A DNA stretch of 64,000 nucleotides, from positions 65,100 to 129,099 of the forward strand of contig NZ_QRZF01000018.1 in NCBI RefSeq assembly GCF_003464595.1. Reading direction: 5' to 3'. Origin of the DNA: Bacteroides intestinalis (GTDB lineage: Bacteria > Bacteroidota > Bacteroidia > Bacteroidales > Bacteroidaceae). Below the pieces are notes generated by a model, which did not search any database, was not told where the DNA came from, and was given only the letters and a program-made list of their open reading frames with translations. The position numbers were made by a program, and so were the translations under genes. Positions 16,381 to 26,318 of this stretch are shown here, one piece after another (position 1 is the stretch's first letter; each line of letters opens with the position of its first letter).

Positions 16381-17976
16381 ATGTTTGCTGACTTACTCAA
16401 TTCCTCCTATTTCGCCCTCTTCCTCATCGTCGCATTGGGCTTCATGCTGGGAAAAATCAAAATCAAAGGTTTATCGCTGGATGTTTCCGCAGTTATTTTC
16501 ATTGCTCTTCTCTTTGGACACTTCGGTGTAGTTATTCCTAAAGAATTAGGAAACTTCGGATTGGTACTTTTCATCTTTACTATCGGTATTCAAGCCGGTC
16601 CCGGTTTCTTCGACTCGTTCCGAAGTAAAGGTAAGACCCTAATCATAATCACCATGCTGATTATTTGCTCGGCTTCCCTTACTGCTGTTGGGCTTAAATA
16701 CCTTTTCGACATCGATACCCCCAGTGTAGTAGGCTTAATAGCCGGAGCACTGACCAGTACACCAGGGCTTGCCGTAGCCATCGACAGTACAAATTCTCCG
16801 TTGGCATCCATTTCCTACGGTATCGCTTATCCGTTTGGAGTTATCGGTGTGATCCTGTTTGTAAAGTTGCTTCCCCGTATTATGCGCATTGACTTGGATA
16901 AGGAAGCACGCCGACTGGAAAAAGAACGTCGCGGACAGTTTCCCGAATTGACAACCTGTATTTATCGCGTCACAAACCCTGCCGTATTCAACCGTAGCCT
17001 GATGCAAATCAATGCACGTGCCATGACAGGGGCTGTTATTTCACGTCATAAACACGATGATGTTATTTCCATCCCTACAGCTCAGACGGTGTTACATGAA
17101 GACGATTACATACAGGCAGTAGGTAGTGAAGAAGCTCTGAACCAACTTTCGGTCTTAGTTGGAGAACGCGAAGAAGGTGAATTGCCTTTGGTAGATACTC
17201 AGGAAATAGAATCCTTATTACTGACCAAAAAGGATATGATTAATAAACAGTTGGGGGATTTGAACCTGATGAAAAACTTCGGATGTACGGTAACACGTGT
17301 CCGTCGAAGCGGTATCGACCTGTCTCCGTCACCGGATTTAACTCTGAAATTCGGCGATAAACTGATGGTGGTAGGAGAAAAAGAAGGGCTTAAAGGATTG
17401 GCCCGCTTACTGGGAAACAATGCTAAAAAGCTATCTGATACAGACTTCTTCCCTATTGCAATGGGTATTGTTTTGGGAGTACTGTTCGGCAAACTGAATA
17501 TTACTTTCCCCGGTGGTTTATCTTTCTCTCCGGGATTAACGGGCGGTATTTTGATTGTAGCTCTGTTCTTAAGTGCAATTGGTAAGACAGGACCTATTCT
17601 GTGGTCTATGTCCGGACCTGCTAACCAATTATTGCGTCAGTTGGGATTGTTGCTTTTCCTTGCCGAAGTCGGCACCTCGGCTGGTACCAATCTTGTAGCA
17701 ACTTTCCAGGAAAGCGGCTGGCTGCTATTTGGAGTAGGTGCTGCTATTACGCTGGTACCTATGTTAGTAGCTGTGTTTGTTGGGGTGTTTGTCTTCAAAA
17801 TCAGTATACTCGACTTATTGGGAACCATCACCGGTGGTATGACCAGTACTCCGGGACTTGCAGCGGCAGACTCTATGACTGACAGTAACATTCCGAGTGT
17901 AGCTTATGCCACGGTTTATCCTATTGCAATGGTATTCCTTATACTGTTTATCCAGATTATTGCAACTATGGTTTAA
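16381..17976 (+). CDS. AspT/YidE-type membrane transporter with TrkA-C domains
   Basis: 531 aa inner-membrane protein. Two blocks of hydrophobic helices (about residues 5-180 and 360-530) are related to each other: GALTSTPGLAVA in the first and GGMTSTPGLAAA in the second mark the internal duplication of the aspartate:alanine exchanger family. Between them are two soluble TrkA-C-like domains (about 200-345), each with the DDYIQAVGSEEAL / GDKLMVVGEKEGL pattern. Substrate unknown; AspT exchanges aspartate for alanine, but YidE/YbjL relatives are uncharacterised. ATG start; monocistronic with a hairpin after the stop. Confidence 0.88.
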   Translation: MFADLLNSSYFALFLIVALGFMLGKIKIKGLSLDVSAVIFIALLFGHFGVVIPKELGNFGLVLFIFTIGIQAGPGFFDSFRSKGKTLIIITMLIICSASLTAVGLKYLFDIDTPSVVGLIAGALTSTPGLAVAIDSTNSPLASISYGIAYPFGVIGVILFVKLLPRIMRIDLDKEARRLEKERRGQFPELTTCIYRVTNPAVFNRSLMQINARAMTGAVISRHKHDDVISIPTAQTVLHEDDYIQAVGSEEALNQLSVLVGEREEGELPLVDTQEIESLLLTKKDMINKQLGDLNLMKNFGCTVTRVRRSGIDLSPSPDLTLKFGDKLMVVGEKEGLKGLARLLGNNAKKLSDTDFFPIAMGIVLGVLFGKLNITFPGGLSFSPGLTGGILIVALFLSAIGKTGPILWSMSGPANQLLRQLGLLLFLAEVGTSAGTNLVATFQESGWLLFGVGAAITLVPMLVAVFVGVFVFKISILDLLGTITGGMTSTPGLAAADSMTDSNIPSVAYATVYPIAMVFLILFIQIIATMV

Positions 17977-17999
17977 GTCCAACAAATATAGACTTGATT

Positions 18000-18036
18000 A
18001 AATGATTTCATTTCAATATAAAAGGTGAAATCATTT
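18000..18036 (+). terminator. Terminator of the transporter gene
   Basis: The stem AAATGATTTCA/TGAAATCATTT is followed by TTTATTTTTA. Confidence 0.75.
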
Positions 18037-18132
18037 TTTATTTTTATACCGATTGTTTGTCTTGATTTATCAACGTCAAAAGAGGTTTTTGTAACTAATT
18101 GGTTATCAGCAACCTTATAATAACCTTATCTC

Positions 18133-18214
18133 AGTATAGGACTGAGGTACCCTAAGTATGATACTGAGATACCCTAAGTATACGACTGAAGTACCCTCAA
18201 TATACGACTATGCC
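18133..18214. repeat. Tandem array, 22-nt units (3.7 copies)
   Basis: Units start at 18133, 18155, 18177 and 18199 (last partial). Consensus: AGTATACGACTGA, three variable bases, then ACCCTA. The spacer from 17977 to 18367 otherwise holds two hairpins and no gene. The same core occurs in opposite orientation in the array at 39393-39480. Confidence 0.8.
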
Positions 18215-18297
18215 TCGAATATTAAATTATTGTAAGGAATTAGTATTATATCAAGCATTTATATACTAAAACTACGATTCGAGTTGGATGCACAAAA

Positions 18298-18339
18298 AAT
18301 AGGTTTCTGCCATTCATCAAGTCCGGACAGAAACCTATT
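18298..18339 (-). terminator. Terminator of the LruC-domain lipoprotein gene
   Basis: A 12-bp perfect stem (AATAGGTTTCTG/CAGAAACCTATT) is followed on the minus strand by a T-run. It lies 29 nt past the stop codon. Confidence 0.85.
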
Positions 18340-18367
18340 TACTTCAACTAAAGGAACTTTTTCTATT

Positions 18368-19792
18368 TTACTCCATGTAGACCATATCGTCCTTTCTCTC
18401 ACCTTTATACCAATCAGTATATGATTTGCATCCACTATCAGCCCACTTCGTATACATAGGATAAGCCTCATCAATCCGGATATTCTCCAAGCACCATTTG
18501 AAATCAACTGATGGAATTTCAAGTACATTCGGGAAATCAGCACTATGTACATTATAAGAATTAAGATCAAAAGTAGCCTTTCCGTTATTCAGCATCGGAA
18601 TGTATTCACTAGCTTTCGGTAAGGTTATCTGAATGACCTCAGTTTCCACCCTTGAAGAACCTTTACGCACATTCATATAACCAGTCAGATTTTCAACATA
18701 GATCTTACCATTGATTCCAAAACTATTATTGAAATTTGCTCCTGTTGCCATAACCTGAATATAGGCCAACACCTCATTCTTAATATTGGCGGACTCCTCA
18801 ATACGGAACCTCACTACAACATCGTTAAAGTCATAGTCTCCCTGGCTGGGATAGTTGTCCTCAAACAACCACATTCCTTGCCATACAATCTTAGACGGAT
18901 CCAGTTCCGGAACCGGAATTTCAATTTCAGGTTTCAAAGTCGGAGTCGATTCGATCAGACACAGCAGGTCGTTGTAATCCTGATCAAACCATCCACTTGG
19001 AATTTGATCTTCCATACCCAATGTCTGATACTCCTTACCACCAAACACCAGTGTTCTGATAACTCCTGACGTCAGCAATATATCGTTATGCCCCAGATTA
19101 AATCTCGGAGTTGAATACCGATAAAGACCTGACGAATACGAGCAGGCAAAGCCTATCTTGCAATTGGTAAATTTACCAAGCGCTATCTTTGAACCAATCG
19201 TTTGGGTTCCATCAAATACAAGTTTCATATCCAGATCTCGATAGTCATTGACCTCATCTGTATAGGTATAATAGTACAAACTGTTATTGAGATGAGCACC
19301 ACCATTACCCACATAAGTAATCCAGACTTCAGTCTCCTCACTTCCAACTATCAAATCGGAACACTCAGTATAGCAATCACTTGGCGTATTCCTAATCCCT
19401 TCCGGATAAAAATTATTGATAGCTGTAATCAACGCATCACTCAGCTCGCTCTCAGCTCTCGTAACACCTTTATTTACAACAATATCCCCCTTCGAATAGG
19501 TGGACATCTGACCATTCATCAACAGATATAACTTATCTGTAGCTTTAGGAATTCTGACAGTTTCCGTAAACGGAGCATAGCCAATCAAAATTGGTTCTCC
19601 TACCAGATGACCATCCACATAAGGATCACCGACATAGAGCAGGCAGCGAGTATTTTCCGTAGTATTAACACTCACGCTAATTTCATCAACCAAAGAGAAG
19701 TCTTTGCCAGCCTCCGGTTCCTGATAAGAATTCTTCACTTCGCATGACAGCAACGCAAAAATACCTACAAATAACAATAATAACTTCTTCAT
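18368..19792 (-). CDS. LruC-domain lipoprotein
   Basis: 474 aa. A lipoprotein signal peptide (FALLSC, Cys17) is followed by a Glu/Lys-containing start that fits an anchored, possibly surface-exposed protein. An N-terminal beta-sandwich region (about 30-110) is followed by a middle domain. The C-terminal LruC-type (DUF4842-like) domain begins near DNYPSQGDYDFNDVVVRFRI, about residue 315, the Asp-rich family signature. These domains occur in Bacteroidetes surface proteins of unknown role, sometimes with putative calcium-binding Asp motifs. No fimbrial or SusD gene is adjacent. It has its own promoter box and terminator. Confidence 0.8.
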   Translation of the reverse strand: MKKLLLLFVGIFALLSCEVKNSYQEPEAGKDFSLVDEISVSVNTTENTRCLLYVGDPYVDGHLVGEPILIGYAPFTETVRIPKATDKLYLLMNGQMSTYSKGDIVVNKGVTRAESELSDALITAINNFYPEGIRNTPSDCYTECSDLIVGSEETEVWITYVGNGGAHLNNSLYYYTYTDEVNDYRDLDMKLVFDGTQTIGSKIALGKFTNCKIGFACSYSSGLYRYSTPRFNLGHNDILLTSGVIRTLVFGGKEYQTLGMEDQIPSGWFDQDYNDLLCLIESTPTLKPEIEIPVPELDPSKIVWQGMWLFEDNYPSQGDYDFNDVVVRFRIEESANIKNEVLAYIQVMATGANFNNSFGINGKIYVENLTGYMNVRKGSSRVETEVIQITLPKASEYIPMLNNGKATFDLNSYNVHSADFPNVLEIPSVDFKWCLENIRIDEAYPMYTKWADSGCKSYTDWYKGERKDDMVYME

Positions 19793-19835
19793 ACTTTATT
19801 TATAAAACGAACATATTTAGCACATTATTCCTACG

Positions 19836-19843
19836 CAAACATA
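19836..19843 (-). promoter_or_regulatory. Minus-7 box (TATGTTTG) for the LruC lipoprotein gene
   Basis: Fits TAnnTTTG on the minus strand, 43 nt upstream of the ATG. Confidence 0.5.
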
Positions 19844-20040
19844 CAGTATTTACAACTAATAAACAAATTAAAGACTAATAAAATCAAATAAATGAAATCA
19901 TCCTAAAAGCACATCATATAATGCAAAGCTCACACAAAACAGAAATATATCAACATTAACTATCTATTACTTTTATGATAAATAAAGCAAAACCACCCAC
20001 TACTTTTAGCAAGTACTTGCTATTTTCAACAAAATTCCCC

Positions 20041-20048
20041 TAAATTTG
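20041..20048 (+). promoter_or_regulatory. Minus-7 box (TAAATTTG) for the nitroreductase fusion gene
   Basis: Perfect TAnnTTTG 25 nt before the ATG at 20074. Confidence 0.6.
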
Positions 20049-20073
20049 CATACGATATAAATACCAACTAAAT

Positions 20074-21315
20074 ATGAAAACATTGAAAGTCCAAACCATC
20101 ATAAGCCTGACAACTTGCTTTTTCCTGATTCTGGCAGTTACTATTTGTAAGGGAAACAAGTTCGGGAGCATTCTCTCCGATGAGAAAAATGCAACAGAAA
20201 ACTCTACAGGAGCTTCCGATATATTACGGCATACGGATGAAGGAGTACAGATAATATCTACCCGGCAAATAACGAAAGATATCAACGGATATGGAGGAAA
20301 TGTCCCTCTTGAAATCTATATGCAGGATAACCGCATTACAAAAGTGGTGGCATTGGAAAACTCTGAAACACCCAGCTACTTTGCCAAGGTACGAAACAGT
20401 GACCTGCTGCAACAATGGAATAATCTATCACCGGAAGAAGCAATCAATAAAGAAGTAGACGGAATATCCGGAGCTACAGAGTCTTCGGTAGCTATTATCC
20501 AATCCATCCACAGGGCAATGGAATATGCAAAGGAACATTCGGCCGACAAGCCTGCAACTGCTTTCAGTTTTGACTGGATACTTTTCCTGGGTTTACTGGC
20601 AGGTATTGCACTGTGCACCCTGATTATTGTATATTTCTCCAGAAAGCCTAAAGGACAAATGACACAATATGTACTGAACACTTTCAGTCTTGCCTTGGTT
20701 ATAGTAGTAACTGCATTATCTATTCAACCGAGACCAAATCAACCTAATAAGATGGAGGAACCTATTATGAAACAAGATGATAAACTTTCCGTTCTTGAAG
20801 CCATACATGCAAGAACCAGTATCCGCTCTTATCAACCACAAGAAGTAGAGGATGAAAAAATAGAGCAGCTGTTAAGAGCTGCCATGGCTGCTCCCACAGC
20901 AACCAATAAACAACCTTGGGCTTTCATTGTCATCAGGGATAAAGAGATTCTAAACGAATTGAGTTCTACCCTTCCTTATACCAAAATGGCAAAGGATGCT
21001 CCACTGGCCATCGTAGTATGTGGAGATTTAAATAAAGCTATCAGTGGTGCAGGTATGGAGTACTGGGTACAAGATGCTTCGGCTGCAACAGAAAACTTAC
21101 TGCTGGCTGCACAAGGTTTAGGATTAGGGGCCGTATGGTCAGGAGTTTACCCTATGGAAGAACGGGTAAAAGAAGTACAGAAAATACTCCTATTACCTAA
21201 AGATATCATTCCTCTGAACGTAATTCCAATCGGTTATCCGACCGAGAATCCACTTCCGAAAGATAAATGGAAACCGGAAAATATTCATTATAACCGCTGG
21301 ACAGAGAGCAAATAA
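20074..21315 (+). CDS. Membrane-anchored FMN-binding domain/nitroreductase fusion
   Basis: 413 aa with two redox domains. After an N-terminal signal/anchor helix comes an FMN-binding domain of the RnfG/NqrC type (about 50-150) with DGISGATESS, the S/T-GAT motif where FMN is covalently attached to Thr in that family. Two membrane helices follow (about 165-187 and 200-216). A complete nitroreductase domain then runs from about 235 to 413: an Arg-rich FMN contact ARTSIRSY, APTATNKQPWAF and the C-terminal GYPTE. Electrons could pass from one flavin to the other, but the FMN-binding domain would be outside and the nitroreductase side depends on helix topology. Monocistronic. Confidence 0.85.
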   Translation: MKTLKVQTIISLTTCFFLILAVTICKGNKFGSILSDEKNATENSTGASDILRHTDEGVQIISTRQITKDINGYGGNVPLEIYMQDNRITKVVALENSETPSYFAKVRNSDLLQQWNNLSPEEAINKEVDGISGATESSVAIIQSIHRAMEYAKEHSADKPATAFSFDWILFLGLLAGIALCTLIIVYFSRKPKGQMTQYVLNTFSLALVIVVTALSIQPRPNQPNKMEEPIMKQDDKLSVLEAIHARTSIRSYQPQEVEDEKIEQLLRAAMAAPTATNKQPWAFIVIRDKEILNELSSTLPYTKMAKDAPLAIVVCGDLNKAISGAGMEYWVQDASAATENLLLAAQGLGLGAVWSGVYPMEERVKEVQKILLLPKDIIPLNVIPIGYPTENPLPKDKWKPENIHYNRWTESK

Positions 21316-21325
21316 AAAGAAGCAA

Positions 21326-21715
21326 TTATTCATCCATATCATCCAGATGTATTTCCAAAGCCTTCACCGAAATATAAATCTCGTATACAGAAATAGCCAG
21401 AGAAATAATCAATAGCACCATTGCCAATCCAAAAATATAGATGGATACAAGATAGAGCTGTATATAAATAAAGAACATACTTACAACACACAGCAACAAA
21501 CTGCCTGTTCCCGTCACCTGCATGGCACGTGTCAGATACAGGCGTTTACGAAGATTTGCGATCTGTGCGGCGGTTACTGACGAATGATTTCCCCGATACT
21601 GTTCCTTCAATGTACGTACCAATTGGGCATACGACATGAACCGATTGGTATAAGCCAGCATAATCAATGAAATTGCCGAAAACAGCAAAGCGGGAGTCGT
21701 TAAATCTATTTCCAT
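21326..21715 (-). CDS. DUF2721 family membrane protein
   Basis: 129 aa with three hydrophobic helices (about 8-25, 68-90 and 92-115). The N-terminal LTTPALLFSAISLIMLAYTNRF and the Arg-rich middle (NLRKRLYLTRAMQ) fit DUF2721, a family of unknown function. It is convergent with the nitroreductase fusion gene, whose stop codon is only 10 nt away. It lies downstream of the HTCS gene on the same strand, with a terminator hairpin between. ATG start. Confidence 0.75.
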   Translation of the reverse strand: MEIDLTTPALLFSAISLIMLAYTNRFMSYAQLVRTLKEQYRGNHSSVTAAQIANLRKRLYLTRAMQVTGTGSLLLCVVSMFFIYIQLYLVSIYIFGLAMVLLIISLAISVYEIYISVKALEIHLDDMDE

Positions 21716-21773
21716 ATTTTCTATTTCCTTAAAAGAGTTCAGTTGAAAGCAAAACTACAAAAAAACTTTGTTT

Positions 21774-21804
21774 TTCTATCCTTATAGAATAGAAAAGGAT
21801 AGAA
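21774..21804 (-). terminator. Terminator of the HTCS regulator gene
   Basis: The stem TTCTATCCTT/AAGGATAGAA (10 bp) is followed on the minus strand by AAACAAAGTTTTTTT. Confidence 0.7.
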
Positions 21805-21824
21805 TTCACTAAAACTTACTTTTA

Positions 21825-24800
21825 CTACTCCTTTCCATCATCTCCCGACTTCTCACCTGAAAGGAGGTCATCTTCAGCCGAAGTATTTTTATTAATGCCC
21901 CGTTGATAAAAAGAAGGCGCTATCCCGAACTGTGCCTTGAAACATTTGCTGAAATAAAAAGGATCATTAATTCCTACCTGATAGGCAACTTCTGCCACAG
22001 TCAGATTGTCAGGGGAAAGCAACAGTTCTGCAGCTTTTTTCATTCGAAGCATTCGCAAATACTCATTGGGTGGATAGCCTGTCAGACCACGCAATTTTCG
22101 ATAAAGCATACTCCGCCCTAATTTCATTAATGATGCAAATTCATCCACAGTAAACTCCGGACGAGAAAGATTTTGTTCTAAGATAGCAGATACGCGGTCG
22201 ACAAACTCTTTATCCCGATCAGTAGTGTAAACCTCCGGACGAATAATTCCAGGTTCACTGGAATACTTTTCACGCAACTTATCACGTTGTTCTATTAACT
22301 TACAGACCTGCGCCAACAACAGTTTGATGCTGAAAGGTTTAACAATATAAGCATCGGCTCCGGACTCAACCCCTTCCAGATGTTTCTCCGGAGAATTAAG
22401 AGCTGTCAACAAGATTATAGGGGTGTGACTGGTACTAAAGTCTGACTTCAATTCTTTTGTCACTTCAAAACCTGTCATTCCCGGCATCAGCACATCGCAT
22501 ATTATCAGATCGGCATCATACGAACAAGCTTTCTTGAAACCTTCTTTTCCATCCGAAGCTACTTCCACCTCAAAATAGGCACCGACTTCCTCTTTCAGAA
22601 ACTGACGGATATCATCATCATCTTCAATAATCAGAATCTTTCGTTTATTCTCTACCTGAATAGAAGAAGTGTCTGCAACCGATTCTTCACTCATTTCATC
22701 CAGATGGGAGGCATATTTCCTGCTTTCATTCAGCAATTCCCCCGGTATCAGAAAGTCCTTCTCATCGTAAACATTCTGGTCTATGGGAAGATAAACTGTA
22801 AATACAGAACCACCACCCGTATTCTCCGTATATTCTATACTTCCTTTGTGTACCAACACTAACTCGTGCGTCAGGTGCAAACCTACTCCAATACTATTGC
22901 CGGAGAAACTACTTTGCATGAAGCGCTTAAACAGTTCTTCTTTCTTTTCCTTTGGAATCCCCACACCTGTATCTGAAACTTGAATCTGCAAGCGTTTTTT
23001 TTCTTCATCCACCACGATGGAAAACAAAACACACCCTCCCGAAGGAGTATACTTAAATGCATTAGATAACAAATTATAAGTTACCTTATCCAGATTTCCC
23101 TTATCTATAAACATTTTATATACAGGCACTGAAGGAAGGAAGCGGAAATCCATCTTCTTTTGGTCGGCCACATCACCAAAGCTAAGGAATATCTCGTACA
23201 AGAAGGCTATCACATCTGTCTCTTCCAGTGATAATGCCAATTTATCATTCTGCATCTTCCGGAATTCCAGTAATTGATTGATAAGCCTTAACATCCGGTT
23301 CGTACTTTTCTCCATCGTCCGCAGAGGATGCACCAATTCCTGAGGCATACCGGCAAAACGCTGCATCTTTTCCAATGCACCCTGAATCAAAGTAAGCGGA
23401 GTACGAAACTCATGTGAGATATTAGTGAAAAAGACTAATTTATACTCAGCCAGTTGTTTTTCCACATGAATACGATTACGTAAGTTGTTTATATTACGAA
23501 TTATGCGAAAAGTGAAATAAAGAGCAAACAGAATGAGCAATACATAACAGAAGAAAGCCCAATTAGTCTTCCAAAAAGGTGGCAGCACCGTAATCTTCAG
23601 CAAAGCTTCTTCAGTATTCCAGACTCCTGTTTCATTACGCGACTTCACATGAAGCACATAATCACCAGGTTCCAGATATTTATAAGATGCAACATTCATG
23701 GATGAAGGTGTACTCCATTCCTTATCATAATTTTCAAGCCAATACATGTACTGCGTTTGCCCACTATCCGAATAGTCGAAAGTGGAGAAGTGTATAAGGA
23801 ATGAACTTTGAAAATATTTCAGTAAAATCTCCTCCGAATAAGCCAGAGATTGTTGCAAGGGAGAATCTTTTCCTCCGGGGACAGCCTGAATTCCATTGAT
23901 GTATAAATCGGTAAAAGCCACCTGCGATAAAGGTGTACTACCATGTACCTTCTGTGGGTCTATGATAGTCAAACCATAATTGGTTCCGAATATCAAGTCT
24001 CCATCTTCTCTTATATAAGCACAATTCTCACTGTACACATTGCTTAGGGGATGAGAAGAAAAATAATAATTCTCAAAAGAGTATGTATCCGGAGTAAACC
24101 GGGACATTCCATACTCAGTAGCTACCCACAATTTACCACTCTTATCTTCGAGGATAGACTGCACGGAATTGTTCACAAGTCCTTCTATGGTTCCATAGTG
24201 GGTATAATCTAAACGAGCATATCCATCTCCCGGCTGACACAAGACCAATCCCATACCCGACGTCCCGGCCCACATTCGTCCTTTACTATCATGAAAAAAA
24301 CATTTGATGTCATTACTGCAAAAATTCCCATGGGCATGGCTGAAAAGATGATAACGATCGGGGGCAGTAAGCAATGAATCAGGATGAAAGATGCAGACAC
24401 CACCACTGGTCCCCATCCAAATCATACCTTCCTTATCTTCCTGAAAGGTGCGGACTTGATTAACACCATGCATATCCCGAAAGAAATGCCGAAATGTATA
24501 CTTCCCATTCCCGGCAGGCAGAGCCAGATCGAGCCCACCTCCGAAAGTTCCAATCCACATACGTCCCTTTAAGTCGCGGTGAATAGCAAAGATATGGTCA
24601 CTGGACAGAGAACCCGGATCAGTATCCTCATGTTTATACCAGTTCTCTCCCACTTTCAGACCTTCACCCCGAGTTCCCAGCCACATCTGTCCTTCAATAT
24701 CCTGGGCAATAGCATAAATATTTGAATGAAAATTTGCTTCTCCCAACTTCCGGTGTAAAGAGGTATCATAGGTATAAAGCCCACCTTTACGGGTAGTAAC

Positions 24801-26147
24801 TCCAATATGGCCGTCTGATGTCTGAGTGATCATTCGAATGGCATTAGAGCGGTCCAGCAGTCCGTTTCCGCCAGGATAAACACGAGTGGTTCCTTCATTC
24901 AGAACTGAGATACGGGATATTCCGGAAAACTCCGTGCTCACCCAGATTCCTCCTGTGCGATCTTCCATCACATACATCAGGAAATCAGAGTGAATACAAC
25001 TCTTTTCGGTAATGTCAGCGGTGAAATGATGCAATTTGTTTTCGCCCACATCGTAAGCAAACAAACCATTTCCATATGTAGAAATCCAGATAATGTTTCT
25101 GGAGTCATGAACAATATGATAACGCTCGAAATCAATGTAATCCATCTTGTCTTCAGGGATGAAGCGAAATTCCTTTATTTTGCCAGTGGAGGCAAGGATA
25201 TAATACACACAACCGGTATGATTGTAGATCCAATAATTGCCACGATTGTCACAAATCAATTCTCCCCGTTTCAGGTTCAGGCGCGAGTCAGCAGAATACT
25301 TCTGCGTTTCAAAGTCGTACATGTAAACGCCTTCAGTAGTAAGAACTATCCATTGGTTATGCAGACAGAAACTTCCTGTAGGAATGGCTTTTCCGACAGG
25401 TGGAACTGCAAGCCGAAACACTGTATTTTCTTGTTCTTGGAAACGATATATATCAGCCTGAGCCGTCAGGAAATAAACGTGATCTCCATGTGAGAAGGAA
25501 GAATAGAAGTTTTGCGACTCATCGACAAGGTGCACTTCTCCATCGACGACTAATGCCAATCCGCGTTGGGTACCTATCCAAATGCGCCCGGCAGCATCTT
25601 CCTGAACGAAAGTCACATGATTGTCGGGAAGACTTCCGGTTTCTTTTCGGAAAACAGTAGAAGCCATTTCTCTGCCAGGAAGATGAACAATACGCCGGCA
25701 ACCATTCGTGGGATGCCATAACCAGACATCTCCATTGGTAGCCAAAAATAGTTTGGAATAGCTTTCACTCAATTCTCCTACACCTGTATAATCAACAAAA
25801 CGTGCTCGCTGCAAATCGTAACAACTATATAGTCGAGAGGAAGTGCCTACCCATAGAAAGCCATGTTGATCTTCGGTGATATTGTAAATCCGATTGTCGG
25901 CAAGAGAGATATCTTTGCCATCATCGGGTTGAAAAGTAATAAAAGAATTACCATCATAACGGCTCAAGCCATTCAGTGAACCTATCCATAAGAAACCTTT
26001 GCTATCCTGATAGAGAGTACGGACAGTATTACCAGGCAAACCGTCTCTGGTTTTCATCTGTCGGGAGTGCAATTCAATGCCGCCATGCGCATACAGGGAA
26101 AAGGCAAAGGAGGATATAATAAGAAATAGGGTAAACCTTTGTTTCAT
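21825..26147 (-). CDS. Hybrid two-component system regulator (HTCS)
   Basis: 1440 aa sensor and transcription factor in one chain. A signal peptide (to about 20) is followed by many periplasmic Reg_prop propeller repeats (GLPGNTVRTLYQDSKGFLWIG and similar, to about 750) and a Y_Y_Y domain (about 785-850). One membrane helix (about 862-884) follows. A HisKA domain has NISHEFRTPLTLIQG with phospho-His near 912. The HATPase has NLLSNAFKYTP and DTGVGIPKEK. A receiver domain has phospho-Asp near 1218 (ICDVLMPGMTG), and a C-terminal AraC helix-turn-helix occupies about 1326-1420. HTCS proteins sense an oligosaccharide and switch on a nearby glycan-use locus, here probably GH115-GH2. The ATG at 26147 is chosen over an upstream in-frame TTG. 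Confidence 0.95.
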   Translation of the reverse strand: MKQRFTLFLIISSFAFSLYAHGGIELHSRQMKTRDGLPGNTVRTLYQDSKGFLWIGSLNGLSRYDGNSFITFQPDDGKDISLADNRIYNITEDQHGFLWVGTSSRLYSCYDLQRARFVDYTGVGELSESYSKLFLATNGDVWLWHPTNGCRRIVHLPGREMASTVFRKETGSLPDNHVTFVQEDAAGRIWIGTQRGLALVVDGEVHLVDESQNFYSSFSHGDHVYFLTAQADIYRFQEQENTVFRLAVPPVGKAIPTGSFCLHNQWIVLTTEGVYMYDFETQKYSADSRLNLKRGELICDNRGNYWIYNHTGCVYYILASTGKIKEFRFIPEDKMDYIDFERYHIVHDSRNIIWISTYGNGLFAYDVGENKLHHFTADITEKSCIHSDFLMYVMEDRTGGIWVSTEFSGISRISVLNEGTTRVYPGGNGLLDRSNAIRMITQTSDGHIGVTTRKGGLYTYDTSLHRKLGEANFHSNIYAIAQDIEGQMWLGTRGEGLKVGENWYKHEDTDPGSLSSDHIFAIHRDLKGRMWIGTFGGGLDLALPAGNGKYTFRHFFRDMHGVNQVRTFQEDKEGMIWMGTSGGVCIFHPDSLLTAPDRYHLFSHAHGNFCSNDIKCFFHDSKGRMWAGTSGMGLVLCQPGDGYARLDYTHYGTIEGLVNNSVQSILEDKSGKLWVATEYGMSRFTPDTYSFENYYFSSHPLSNVYSENCAYIREDGDLIFGTNYGLTIIDPQKVHGSTPLSQVAFTDLYINGIQAVPGGKDSPLQQSLAYSEEILLKYFQSSFLIHFSTFDYSDSGQTQYMYWLENYDKEWSTPSSMNVASYKYLEPGDYVLHVKSRNETGVWNTEEALLKITVLPPFWKTNWAFFCYVLLILFALYFTFRIIRNINNLRNRIHVEKQLAEYKLVFFTNISHEFRTPLTLIQGALEKMQRFAGMPQELVHPLRTMEKSTNRMLRLINQLLEFRKMQNDKLALSLEETDVIAFLYEIFLSFGDVADQKKMDFRFLPSVPVYKMFIDKGNLDKVTYNLLSNAFKYTPSGGCVLFSIVVDEEKKRLQIQVSDTGVGIPKEKKEELFKRFMQSSFSGNSIGVGLHLTHELVLVHKGSIEYTENTGGGSVFTVYLPIDQNVYDEKDFLIPGELLNESRKYASHLDEMSEESVADTSSIQVENKRKILIIEDDDDIRQFLKEEVGAYFEVEVASDGKEGFKKACSYDADLIICDVLMPGMTGFEVTKELKSDFSTSHTPIILLTALNSPEKHLEGVESGADAYIVKPFSIKLLLAQVCKLIEQRDKLREKYSSEPGIIRPEVYTTDRDKEFVDRVSAILEQNLSRPEFTVDEFASLMKLGRSMLYRKLRGLTGYPPNEYLRMLRMKKAAELLLSPDNLTVAEVAYQVGINDPFYFSKCFKAQFGIAPSFYQRGINKNTSAEDDLLSGEKSGDDGKE

Positions 26148-26178
26148 AATACGATGCAAGATTAATATGACTATTTAG

Positions 26179-26186
26179 CAAAAGTA
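26179..26186 (-). promoter_or_regulatory. Minus-7 box (TACTTTTG) for the HTCS gene
   Basis: Perfect TAnnTTTG on the minus strand, 31 nt upstream of the ATG at 26147. The HTCS gene therefore has its own promoter, separate from GH115-GH2. Confidence 0.6.
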
Positions 26187-26250
26187 ACAAGTTTGCAGGA
26201 ATATCGGAAAAGTTTCCTCAAATATCTACAAACACAATCTTCGCCTGCAG

Positions 26251-26298
26251 AAACAGAAATCTGTTCCTATAGACGAAGATTATAAAACTTTTAAATAA
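26251..26298 (-). terminator. Structured hairpin after the GH2 gene
   Basis: Outer stem AATCTTCG/CGAAGATT and inner AACAGA/TCTGTT, about 20 nt past the GH2 stop. It probably ends the GH115-GH2 transcript. The following T-tract is weak. Confidence 0.5.
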
Positions 26299-26318
26299 TC
26301 TGATATGATATCCGTAAT

